IMG/VR virus record: IMGVR_UViG_3300042894_005140
Coordinates: 34,595 to 98,594 of that record
DNA length: 64,000 bases
Reading direction: 5' to 3' (one strand)
Source: a virus
Notes under the pieces: model-generated
Told to the model about the DNA's origin: nothing
Seen by the model: only the letters and a program-made list of their open reading frames with translations
The model's database searches: none
Shown here: piece by piece, positions 22,573-29,822 of the stretch
How positions within the stretch are numbered: position 1 is the stretch's first letter
Layout of the letters: every line of letters starts with the position of its first letter
Program-made: the position numbers and the translations under genes

Positions 22573-23934
22573 TTAGTTAGATAGTTCGAAAAATCTTTGT
22601 TTAATAAGTGCCTTGTCTGATGAATCTATACCTCCAAAAGTATTAGATTTTTGTGGTGAAGATGATTCTTCGTCTTCTTCTAAATAGGATGATACCTCAA
22701 AATGCCCTGTTGAGGTATCTACTTTGACAGAATAGGTCATACCGTCCATTCCGTATCGATTTTTCATAATGTGAAATCTTCCTGTCCCATTTACTTTATC
22801 TTGACGTTTCCTTGATAAGGATATAGCAACATCAGTAACCATCATTTTATCATAGCTACCTGCTGCTTTATCACCCTCAATAATATCATCTTTTGCACCA
22901 GCGCGGTTTACTTGAGATACACTCCAAATAGGTAGATTTAATTCTCTAGCAAGACCCTTAGTACTAATATAAATATCATCTATTTCATCCTTACGCTCAC
23001 GATTATTTTTCTTTGAACGAAGAAGATCTACATAGTCAATAATAATTAGGTCTGGTTTAAAATCTAGATCAATACATTTTTTAATATGTGATTCAATAGT
23101 TGATATAGATGCTTTGCCGGTTGGATATTCTTTAATAATCAATTGACCTTCCAACTGATTGACTACATCTTCAATTTTAGTTTTATATTTTGTAATATCT
23201 TGAACTGATATGTTAGTGAAGAAAGCGTCATATCTTCGTCCTACATAATCAGCTCCTAATTCTAAAGTATAATGTAAAACATTATAACCTAACTTAACAG
23301 CATAACCACCTAAAGCAACTAGTGACCAAGATTTACCACCACCTGGACTACCAAATATTAATCCGAAGTCACCATTACCTAAGCCACCTTGAAGTAGTTC
23401 ATTAAATGATTCCCAAGGTGTAGGAACAATTTTTCTATGGTCTTCTCTATATCTTGATTCAACATCTTTATTATATTCATGACCCATATTTTTGTCTCCA
23501 CCTGCTTTAAGTGCATTGTCAATCATTGATCTAATTGAATCATAATCTCCAGCATTAAGAAAATCTACACTTGTTAACAATGCTTTTTTAAGCTGTTGGT
23601 TTTTACAAAAATTAGAAAATTCTTCCTCAACATACTTAAGATCTTCATCTGATGCTTTATATGCTTCTCTTAATTGTTCTTTAATAGATACTTGTAAAAC
23701 TTCATTATCAATTTTTTTAAGTTCTACTTTAAGAACATCCATACTTGGAGTAGTATGATATTTTTGATAATATTTTAGGATTTCTTTAATAATCCAACGG
23801 TGTGCTGTGTTGTCAAAGTATTCTTCACTTAACACATCTTGAATGTTCAATAGAAATTCTTTATGTGTTAAAAGTGAAGACAGTACTTTAACCTGGAATC
23901 CTATTCCGTATTGTGAAAGATTTTGTAATGTCAT
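22573..23934 (-). CDS. gp41: replicative DNA helicase, DnaB-type (T4 gp41-like)
   Basis: 453 residues. The C-terminal RecA-like domain has Walker A 'GSPGGGKS' (195-202), the Walker B region 'LIIIDYVDLLR' and the DnaB H3/H4-type segments 'PIWSVSQVNR' and 'FHIMKNRYGMDG'. It is similar in size to T4 gp41 (475). It unwinds the fork ahead of gp43 and would recruit a primase (not seen in this window). It follows the FEN nuclease gene with a 5-base gap. Confidence 0.93.
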   Translation of the reverse strand: MTLQNLSQYGIGFQVKVLSSLLTHKEFLLNIQDVLSEEYFDNTAHRWIIKEILKYYQKYHTTPSMDVLKVELKKIDNEVLQVSIKEQLREAYKASDEDLKYVEEEFSNFCKNQQLKKALLTSVDFLNAGDYDSIRSMIDNALKAGGDKNMGHEYNKDVESRYREDHRKIVPTPWESFNELLQGGLGNGDFGLIFGSPGGGKSWSLVALGGYAVKLGYNVLHYTLELGADYVGRRYDAFFTNISVQDITKYKTKIEDVVNQLEGQLIIKEYPTGKASISTIESHIKKCIDLDFKPDLIIIDYVDLLRSKKNNRERKDEIDDIYISTKGLARELNLPIWSVSQVNRAGAKDDIIEGDKAAGSYDKMMVTDVAISLSRKRQDKVNGTGRFHIMKNRYGMDGMTYSVKVDTSTGHFEVSSYLEEDEESSSPQKSNTFGGIDSSDKALIKQRFFELSN

Positions 23935-23939
23935 ATAAC

Positions 23940-24977
23940 TTATTTTTTAAAACTGTTTATTACTTTAAATGTATTGGTAATTGTTAATTCAGGATCTTTC
24001 ATTAGTTTATTTAATCCATCTTCATTATAAAGTAACATAAATGCTTTGGTATTCAAAGCTGGAGGTAATTCTTCTGAGAATTCTTCTAGGTATTGTTTTT
24101 CTACTTCATCAACTAGTGGTTTTCCTAAATCCATAATTTTATAATTATTTCTTAATCGATCCTCATCTTGAAGTACTCGAGCGTAAATAACATGCTCTTT
24201 TAATTTTGATTCGGCAATGCCCATTAAGTCATCAAAAGACAGAGGGCGTTCAAGTAATTCAGGAAACTTTTTAGTAACACCTTTTTTACCTAAACCTTTA
24301 ATACCCTCTACTTTATCTGAATTATCACCTAACAGTGTTTTGTATAAAATAAAATTTTCAGCTAATACACCATAATTGCTCTTAATCATTTCTTTGGTAT
24401 AAAATTCTTTTTCAGCTGGTCTATATACTGTTATTTTATTGTTTACTAATTGAATAAAATCTTGGTCATTAGATACAATGAATACCTTAGAACCATGTTT
24501 AGTAGACAATATATCACTTAAATAGGCGATAATATCATCAGCTTCTACCTTATTCATACTAACTGTTTTAACAGGTAAGCATTTTAAATAATGAATTAAC
24601 CTAACAGTTTGGTTAACCTTAGAATCATGTTCCTCTTCTAGTGAATCAAAAACGTCCCAGTTAGTGATTCGAACTAAGTTCCTACCTGATTTGTACTCAG
24701 GTAATAGATTCTTTCTGTTTATAGAAGAACCAGCTCCATCAAATACAACATATACAGAAGTTGGTTGTAATTGATTTACTAAGTAATTTAATGAGCGTAA
24801 AAAACCTCCTAGGCCACCAACATGCGCTCCATCTTGGTTAACCATCTTCATCATAGCAAAATTTCTAAAAAACAAATTCAACCCATCAATAAGCAATACT
24901 CGCTCATGAGGGTTTGTTAGTACTTCATCTTCTTTGGTTACTTTGCCTAGAAGGTTTATCAAGTCGCTCTTTTTCAT
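23940..24977 (-). CDS. rnh: 5'-3' exonuclease / RNase H, FEN family
   Basis: 345 residues from the ATG at 24977 (a TTG six codons upstream lies in the promoter). The FEN signatures are all present: 'LLIDGLNLFFRNF' (Asp31), 'YVVFDGAG', 'RKNLLPEYKSGR', 'VEADDIIAYLS', 'VSNDQDFIQLV' and the helix-hairpin-helix 'GDNSDKVEGIKGLGKKG'. In T4 the homolog (rnh) removes RNA primers from Okazaki fragments. The TATATT box lies 8 bases before the ATG, so the mRNA has almost no leader. First gene of the FEN-gp41-RNR unit. Confidence 0.92.
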   Translation of the reverse strand: MKKSDLINLLGKVTKEDEVLTNPHERVLLIDGLNLFFRNFAMMKMVNQDGAHVGGLGGFLRSLNYLVNQLQPTSVYVVFDGAGSSINRKNLLPEYKSGRNLVRITNWDVFDSLEEEHDSKVNQTVRLIHYLKCLPVKTVSMNKVEADDIIAYLSDILSTKHGSKVFIVSNDQDFIQLVNNKITVYRPAEKEFYTKEMIKSNYGVLAENFILYKTLLGDNSDKVEGIKGLGKKGVTKKFPELLERPLSFDDLMGIAESKLKEHVIYARVLQDEDRLRNNYKIMDLGKPLVDEVEKQYLEEFSEELPPALNTKAFMLLYNEDGLNKLMKDPELTITNTFKVINSFKK

Positions 24978-24983
24978 GTTATT

Positions 24984-25015
24984 TAAATATAACAAATTTT
25001 CTTAAATAGGCCAAA
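24984..25015 (-). promoter_or_regulatory. host-type promoter for FEN-gp41-RNR
   Basis: TTTGG (25015-25011), 18 bases, TTATATTTA (24992-24984) on the minus strand. Perfect match to the consensus; it starts just after the uvsX stop. Confidence 0.75.
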
Positions 25016-25016
25016 C

Positions 25017-26111
25017 TTATTCCCCATCCATTAAGTCTAGAGGAATATCTCTGGTTGATTCATTCCAATCTGATGAATCTTCGATTACTTCAAACTTTCC
25101 ATCTCCTAGAATGTCTTTCCATTCCATAGAATGTGCTTTCTTGTAAGTATCAATTTCTTTTTTATCGTCCTGAATAAAACCATGAATAGTAGCGATTACA
25201 ACACTTTTTGTTTGTAATCCTGTAACGTGGTTCTTATCACATGACACTTTAGTTCTTACAGCAAATTCTACTTCTTTACCGTCTTTAGTTGCTTTAATTT
25301 TACTTGTACCACTATTAGTAATGTTACCAAAAGTTAATACAATAGAAGCATCCAAAAACATAGTCTCACCATTTTTCATCTTCATTTTAGGTTGTGCCAT
25401 AATATTTTCAGCTGGTGCAACCCAGATCTTATTAATAGCTACCATTGAATTAGTGAATGGTGCGTTTTCTTTTCTAGATAAAGGGAAACGTTGATTAATA
25501 AAGTTACCAAATTGTTGAGACATAGCTCCTGCGTTCCACATAGGATTGTTTTTATTTGCTTCAACACTCATTTTACAAGGTATTGAACCAATTGAATCCC
25601 AGAAGAAACACAAGTCATAAGGCAAATTACCTTTTTTCTGTTCATCCAACAAATCAGCAATAAATTCAGCTACGTCTTCAATAGTACCTAACGATGATCT
25701 ATCTTTATAAATAAAGAATCCATCATGGTCAACTACTTCTCCTGTAGTTTCATCAACTACATCATTAAGTTGGAAACCCATTGTACGAGCGTGTTCCCAG
25801 GACCATTTCATTTCAGTAATAATAAAAACAGGTAAGATACCCATTTTTTGAGCGCTAATTGCTAACTCAAGTAATGCTGTAGTCTTACCTGTATTACTGT
25901 GTCCTCTTAATAATGTGATGTGACCTACTGGAGCACCAGCTACAGAAATTGAATCTTGTAGTGCTTTTGAGAATGGGATCCATTTTTGTTCTTTAAACTT
26001 AACAGTTCCATTCAATAATTTCTTCTCCTTGAATTTCTCAAGGTTGAAGTTTGATTTAATCTCTGTAGAGATTGCTTCCGTTAGCGATTCGCTTTTTTTA
26101 GGTCTTGGCAT
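25017..26111 (-). CDS. uvsX: RecA-like recombinase (T4 UvsX-like)
   Basis: 364 residues (T4 UvsX is 391). Walker A is 'GHSNTGKT' (70-77), with 'PVFIITEMKWSWEHAR', 'LCFFWDSIGSI' as the Walker B region, and the C-terminal 'METMFLDASIVLTFG'-like segment (here 'GETMFLDASIVLTFG'). It forms filaments on ssDNA with gp32, driving recombination-dependent replication and repair. It lies 18 bases after gp32 in the same unit, which is the pairing expected for these partners. Confidence 0.95.
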   Translation of the reverse strand: MPRPKKSESLTEAISTEIKSNFNLEKFKEKKLLNGTVKFKEQKWIPFSKALQDSISVAGAPVGHITLLRGHSNTGKTTALLELAISAQKMGILPVFIITEMKWSWEHARTMGFQLNDVVDETTGEVVDHDGFFIYKDRSSLGTIEDVAEFIADLLDEQKKGNLPYDLCFFWDSIGSIPCKMSVEANKNNPMWNAGAMSQQFGNFINQRFPLSRKENAPFTNSMVAINKIWVAPAENIMAQPKMKMKNGETMFLDASIVLTFGNITNSGTSKIKATKDGKEVEFAVRTKVSCDKNHVTGLQTKSVVIATIHGFIQDDKKEIDTYKKAHSMEWKDILGDGKFEVIEDSSDWNESTRDIPLDLMDGE

Positions 26112-26129
26112 AAAATAACTTTAATTTAA

Positions 26130-26969
26130 TTAGAACGGCAAATCATTACTTTCATCTTCGTCTTCAAACAAAGAATCAAATTGATCAGCTTTGTTGGCTT
26201 TAGGAGCCATAGGTGTTTTTAAAGCATAAGCTTTAACTGGAGCTACTTCTACTACTGCTTCTTCTTCATCCTCATCTACATCTCCAGAAGCATCTTCAGG
26301 TGACAACCAATTTTGCAATACTTCTTTTAAAGCATCAAATTCCATTTTTCTTTGAATTTCTAACAATACGGGTTGTTCTTTAAGGAATGTCTGGATTAAT
26401 GAAGCATCAGAACTTAATGCAGTTGTTTTAGGTTTAATACGAATTGATGATTTAAGACCTTGACGACCACCAATGTCACCTTTAACTACATCAACGGTAA
26501 AGTCTCTACCATCATTGATGTCTGTGTAGTCTCCATAATCTTCATCTTCAGCAATACCTAAAAGTTGCATGTAAATTTCTTTACCAAATTCCCAAAGGCG
26601 TACTCCTTTTTCTTCCTCACCACGTACAATTACAGGAGCAAAAACTCTCATTTTTGGGTCTAATTTCTTAGCCAATACCCAGTTTTCACGATCATTGGTT
26701 TTACGAAGTTGAGCAGCAAATTCTACAATCGGGTCTTTTTCATCCCAGTTAGTTAAGGCGTAGATAGGAAATTTTGAAAATCCATAGTGAACAAAAACCT
26801 CTTGAAATGGGTTTTTAGGATTCAATTTAGAAGGAACAATACGAATTTGGTACTTTCCTTCTTCTTTTGGTTTCCAGTAAACTTTTGAGTAATCAATTTT
26901 TTCTTTCTTGCCTGTGTTGTTCGTCGACTGTAATGAATTTAGTCGTTGTTTGATTGATGCAATATCCAT
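26130..26969 (-). CDS. gp32: single-stranded DNA-binding protein (T4 gp32-like), no zinc site
   Basis: 279 residues (T4 gp32 is 301). The core 'VYWKPKEEGKYQIRIVPSKLNP' (in parts), 'FVHYGFSKFPIYAL' and 'GVRLWEFGKEIYMQLL' matches the gp32 OB fold. The tail 'FDSLFEDEDESNDLPF' is the acidic C-terminal interaction arm. T4 gp32 holds a zinc ion with one His and three Cys; this protein has no cysteine, so the zinc subdomain is lost or replaced. It coats ssDNA at the fork and partners with UvsX, encoded next. Confidence 0.92.
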   Translation of the reverse strand: MDIASIKQRLNSLQSTNNTGKKEKIDYSKVYWKPKEEGKYQIRIVPSKLNPKNPFQEVFVHYGFSKFPIYALTNWDEKDPIVEFAAQLRKTNDRENWVLAKKLDPKMRVFAPVIVRGEEEKGVRLWEFGKEIYMQLLGIAEDEDYGDYTDINDGRDFTVDVVKGDIGGRQGLKSSIRIKPKTTALSSDASLIQTFLKEQPVLLEIQRKMEFDALKEVLQNWLSPEDASGDVDEDEEEAVVEVAPVKAYALKTPMAPKANKADQFDSLFEDEDESNDLPF

Positions 26970-26995
26970 GATTTTTATTTATTAGTTTAATATCG

Positions 26996-27027
26996 GAAAT
27001 ATATGAACGAGGTATTGTATAACCAAG
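26996..27027 (-). promoter_or_regulatory. host-type promoter for gp32-uvsX
   Basis: CTTGG (27027-27023), 18 bases, ATATATTTC (27004-26996) on the minus strand. One mismatch in each box but exact spacing; the gp32 ATG follows 26 bases later. Confidence 0.6.
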
Positions 27028-27034
27028 TTAAGGT

Positions 27035-27055
27035 GGGCCCTCTTTTGAAGGGCCC
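27035..27055 (+). terminator. GC-rich hairpin with T-tract on the plus strand
   Basis: A 7-bp stem (GGGCCCT / AGGGCCC) around CTTTTGA. The T-rich tract (GTATTTTATTTTT) follows on the plus strand, while the minus-strand 3' side is ACCTTAACTT. By sequence it fits a plus-strand terminator, although no plus-strand gene is present. It may also act for minus-strand transcripts of the 92-residue gene. Confidence 0.5.
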
Positions 27056-27073
27056 GTATTTTATTTTTATTTA

Positions 27074-27352
27074 TTAATCTTCATCCTCTTCATCATTGTG
27101 TAGGAATGCTTCAATAGCATCTCCTAATAATCCACCTTCTGTACCTAAATAATCGTCTATAATATCATCATCCGTAATATTTGCTTGATATAAATCTTTC
27201 ATTACTTTAGCTACAGCATCATAAAACATGTCTCTAGCTTCCTGAGATACAGCACTATCCGGATCTTTAGCTTCTTTAGTTAAGCGAGATTGAGTGGTAA
27301 TTTTATTTTCTACTAACCACTGTTTAGCGTTAAAATTGTCTGCTTTTTTCAT
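27074..27352 (-). CDS. hypothetical acidic protein
   Basis: 92 residues from the ATG at 27352 (a TTG three codons upstream is less likely). 'NAKQWLVENKITTQSRL' followed by a helical acidic domain ending 'FLHNDEEDED'. I recall a 'NAKxWLVENKxT' opening in other marine phage proteins of unknown function. It has its own promoter 16 bases upstream. Confidence 0.6.
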   Translation of the reverse strand: MKKADNFNAKQWLVENKITTQSRLTKEAKDPDSAVSQEARDMFYDAVAKVMKDLYQANITDDDIIDDYLGTEGGLLGDAIEAFLHNDEEDED

Positions 27353-27368
27353 GTTTATCAATATGTTA

Positions 27369-27400
27369 TAAATATAACAAAGAAATCCTAAATTGCCAAA
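27369..27400 (-). promoter_or_regulatory. host-type promoter for the 92-residue gene
   Basis: TTTGG (27400-27396), 18 bases, TTATATTTA (27377-27369) on the minus strand. Perfect match to the consensus. Confidence 0.75.
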
Positions 27401-27408
27401 CCGGTTTT

Positions 27409-27837
27409 TTACAATTCAACAATCTTATAAACTTTTGTATTCAATTGTTTCAACTCATTATGGTTGGTTAACAAAATACAGTTTTTATAGTGCTGCCAGT
27501 TTACACGGTAAGATGGGTCAACCACTCCTCCGTTTAACTTTTTTATCAAATCATTCAACGCATTAATAGTATAAAGCGTATTGGTTTCTTTTTTTCTATG
27601 TACTAAAATAGTATTCAATGGAATACCTTCTACATTACCCTGCTCTACATTATAAGTAATAACATATTCATCTGTACTTTTAACATACAAAACAAACATC
27701 TTATTATACATAATAGAATAAGCTCTTGTCAGATCATTAATTAAATCATCTAAGCTTTCTAAAGTAGTAAATGTACAAAATAACTTATTATTCACGTCGC
27801 GTATGGTGGTTAAATCAAAATCGTATCCACTATACAT
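27409..27837 (-). CDS. hypothetical protein after the family A polymerase
   Basis: 142 residues from the ATG at 27837, which has AGAGGA upstream. An in-frame ATG ten codons earlier lies inside the preceding gene. Beta/alpha mix, with 'SMYNKMFVLYVKSTDEYVITYNVE'-like strands (in parts) and 'NCILLTNHNELKQL'. Not recognised. It is the only gene sharing a unit with the polymerase-like protein, so the two may work together. Confidence 0.6.
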   Translation of the reverse strand: MYSGYDFDLTTIRDVNNKLFCTFTTLESLDDLINDLTRAYSIMYNKMFVLYVKSTDEYVITYNVEQGNVEGIPLNTILVHRKKETNTLYTINALNDLIKKLNGGVVDPSYRVNWQHYKNCILLTNHNELKQLNTKVYKIVEL

Positions 27838-27841
27838 ATGT

Positions 27842-29131
27842 TTATCCTCTTGTAAAATCATAGTCATAACCTTTTTTAGTTTTTGTAATTAATTTATATT
27901 TTTCAAATACTTTATTTATCTCAAGTTCAATACCTTCTTCCTTATCTCCTAGTTCAAACAAAAAACTATCATAAGTATATAACACTATCTTAGTTTTCTT
28001 ACCCCTTAATAACTTATGTATATCCATTAATATCCTAGTATTAATAGCTGTTTCTATGTTTTGCAACATATAGTTAAAAAGTTTTTGTGGATTCATATTT
28101 TCCAGCTTATCCTTTTCAAAGCAATAACCTGAAATTGGTACAGTAACTTGACCGGAGTTATTAAACGCCTCCCAATTTATTGCTACAAATTCTTTTACTT
28201 TCTTAAAAAATTCCAGATGCTCATACTCTTTAAATACACCACCATAGAGTTGTTTAAAAGTGATTTCTTTTGCTTCTTGATAACTGGTTTGGTAGAGGTC
28301 TGCAAACGCCTGGTGGACATCTGAAACGCCAAAATCATAGGTAAGTAAGCGACCGACAATAGTAGGATGATATGCGCTAATATCGAACTCAACAAATCCA
28401 TGACTCGATATGTAGCTTCTCCTTGAGCCATCTTCTTTATTTATTGCTGCGAAATTAACACCATTAAAAGAGTTACTTGGTCTACGGGTTGTTGTAGCCA
28501 AATTGTAACTTGTGTAGATCCTATCATCTTGGATAGAATAAAATTCTTGATTGAGTTCATAGTGTTTATCAAATTCATATTTATCTATTTTTAATCCGTT
28601 TTTTTCAATACCAAAGAATGCTAATACTACCTTGCTGTTATAAAAATCAAACCAATCGGGTAGTTCCTTAGGTAAAACACTACGAACGTGACTATAAATA
28701 TGTTCACACTTCTCATAGTGCTTAGTTACCGGTATTAGTTTATTGGTTTCTTTATATGTAGGATATTTGGAGTAAAAGTAATTATATACTTTAGGTGGAT
28801 CTTGTATATACGGAGGAGTGAGTTGGGATAGGTCGCACAAGCATTTTAATGGAAAATAATATAATGCCTGTTTTTTATCTTGTACCCATACTCGTTCTAT
28901 TTTTTGTAGTATAGCGTTTATTAACGTTTTATTAAGCGAGGCTGTTTCGCTATGCGAAACACATAACATATAGCCTTTAGTGTCGTTAAACGGCCTAATA
29001 TAAACTAATGATATATTATTTAAGGCAGGATGAACATTATCATGGTAAGGAATAATTTCAACAAAAGCTTCCTTAATTACTTTTTGTTGTAATACCTCTA
29101 AATCTTTATCTGTCTCAATTAGCCAAAACAT
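27842..29131 (-). CDS. family A (Pol I-like) DNA polymerase palm/fingers protein, divergent
   Basis: 429 residues. The C-terminal half aligns with family A polymerases. 'LATTTRRPSNSFNGVNFAAI...RRSYIS' (216-241 region) corresponds to 'TGRLSS..PNLQNIP...R..F'. 'FVEFDISAYHP' (Asp250) is motif A. 'YQEAKEITFKQLYGG' is motif B, with Lys288, Phe292, Tyr296 and Gly297 at the positions of Taq Lys663, Phe667, Tyr671 and Gly672. 'LYTYDSFLFEL' (Asp388) is motif C. Departures: the motif B Arg is Tyr284, the motif A Glu gate is His255, and VHDE becomes TYDS. Both catalytic Asp remain. The first 150 residues show no exonuclease motif. It is a second polymerase in a phage that already has gp43; primer, repair or modified-base synthesis are possible roles. 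Confidence 0.75.
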   Translation of the reverse strand: MFWLIETDKDLEVLQQKVIKEAFVEIIPYHDNVHPALNNISLVYIRPFNDTKGYMLCVSHSETASLNKTLINAILQKIERVWVQDKKQALYYFPLKCLCDLSQLTPPYIQDPPKVYNYFYSKYPTYKETNKLIPVTKHYEKCEHIYSHVRSVLPKELPDWFDFYNSKVVLAFFGIEKNGLKIDKYEFDKHYELNQEFYSIQDDRIYTSYNLATTTRRPSNSFNGVNFAAINKEDGSRRSYISSHGFVEFDISAYHPTIVGRLLTYDFGVSDVHQAFADLYQTSYQEAKEITFKQLYGGVFKEYEHLEFFKKVKEFVAINWEAFNNSGQVTVPISGYCFEKDKLENMNPQKLFNYMLQNIETAINTRILMDIHKLLRGKKTKIVLYTYDSFLFELGDKEEGIELEINKVFEKYKLITKTKKGYDYDFTRG

Positions 29132-29145
29132 AACCTTTATTGATA

Positions 29146-29177
29146 TTAATATAACATCAATATATTATACAACCAAA
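29146..29177 (-). promoter_or_regulatory. host-type promoter for the family A polymerase-like gene
   Basis: TTTGG (29177-29173), 18 bases, TTATATTAA (29154-29146) on the minus strand; the ATG follows 14 bases later. It marks the border between replication and tail genes. Confidence 0.7.
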
Positions 29178-29810
29178 TTATTGGTAGTATTTTGTCCAAT
29201 CAAATTTTAAGTATTGATCTAAGGCAGGTAATTTTAAAGTAGTGGAAGTTAATAAAGTATTATCTCTATTTACTTTAGCTGCTTGTTCTTTAGTTCCTGT
29301 TAGTTGCCAATCTAAATAGAAAGGAATGTATAAAGTAAATTGTATTCTAGGATCTTTAGCTACTAATTGATCAAATATATTTTGATTTATTTCAATATAT
29401 TTATTTTCATTTGTTTTTTTACAAAAATATCTTTTAAATTCTCCAATTTGATAATCTTGTTGAGATGGTAAAACAGGATTATAATAAGGTAAAATTCTAT
29501 TTATAGGTAAATATTTAGGATAATCTCTATAATTAAAATCATTAGGGTATGGAAAGTTTAAAAACCCACCATTAGTACTAATTGAATATTCTGGAGGAGA
29601 ATTGAATGAATTAACAGAAGGATAAAGTGTTGGTGGATTTTCAATTAATTCAAAGCTAGGTAGATCTTGAGGTGTTTTGCCTGAAAAATATTTTCCGCTA
29701 GATAGTTGATAGTAATATCCTATGTATGTCTCAAAAGTAGTAGCATTATACAACTCATTACCATTAGTATATAAGTTAAGAGTTATTTGGGACAGAGGAT
29801 AATAAGACAT
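29178..29810 (-). CDS. putative virion protein, last gene of the tail region
   Basis: 210 residues, rich in Tyr, Pro and Asn ('PLSQITLNLYTNGNELY', 'PSFELIENPPTLYPS', 'FNYRDYPKYLPINRILPYYNP' in parts), with 'YQIGEFKRYFCKKTNENKYIEIN' in the middle. I recall similar Tyr/Pro-rich proteins next to baseplate genes of uncultured T4-like phages. Structural role inferred from position after the hub gene; no enzymatic motif. Confidence 0.6.
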   Translation of the reverse strand: MSYYPLSQITLNLYTNGNELYNATTFETYIGYYYQLSSGKYFSGKTPQDLPSFELIENPPTLYPSVNSFNSPPEYSISTNGGFLNFPYPNDFNYRDYPKYLPINRILPYYNPVLPSQQDYQIGEFKRYFCKKTNENKYIEINQNIFDQLVAKDPRIQFTLYIPFYLDWQLTGTKEQAAKVNRDNTLLTSTTLKLPALDQYLKFDWTKYYQ

Positions 29811-29822
29811 ATTTGTTTATAA

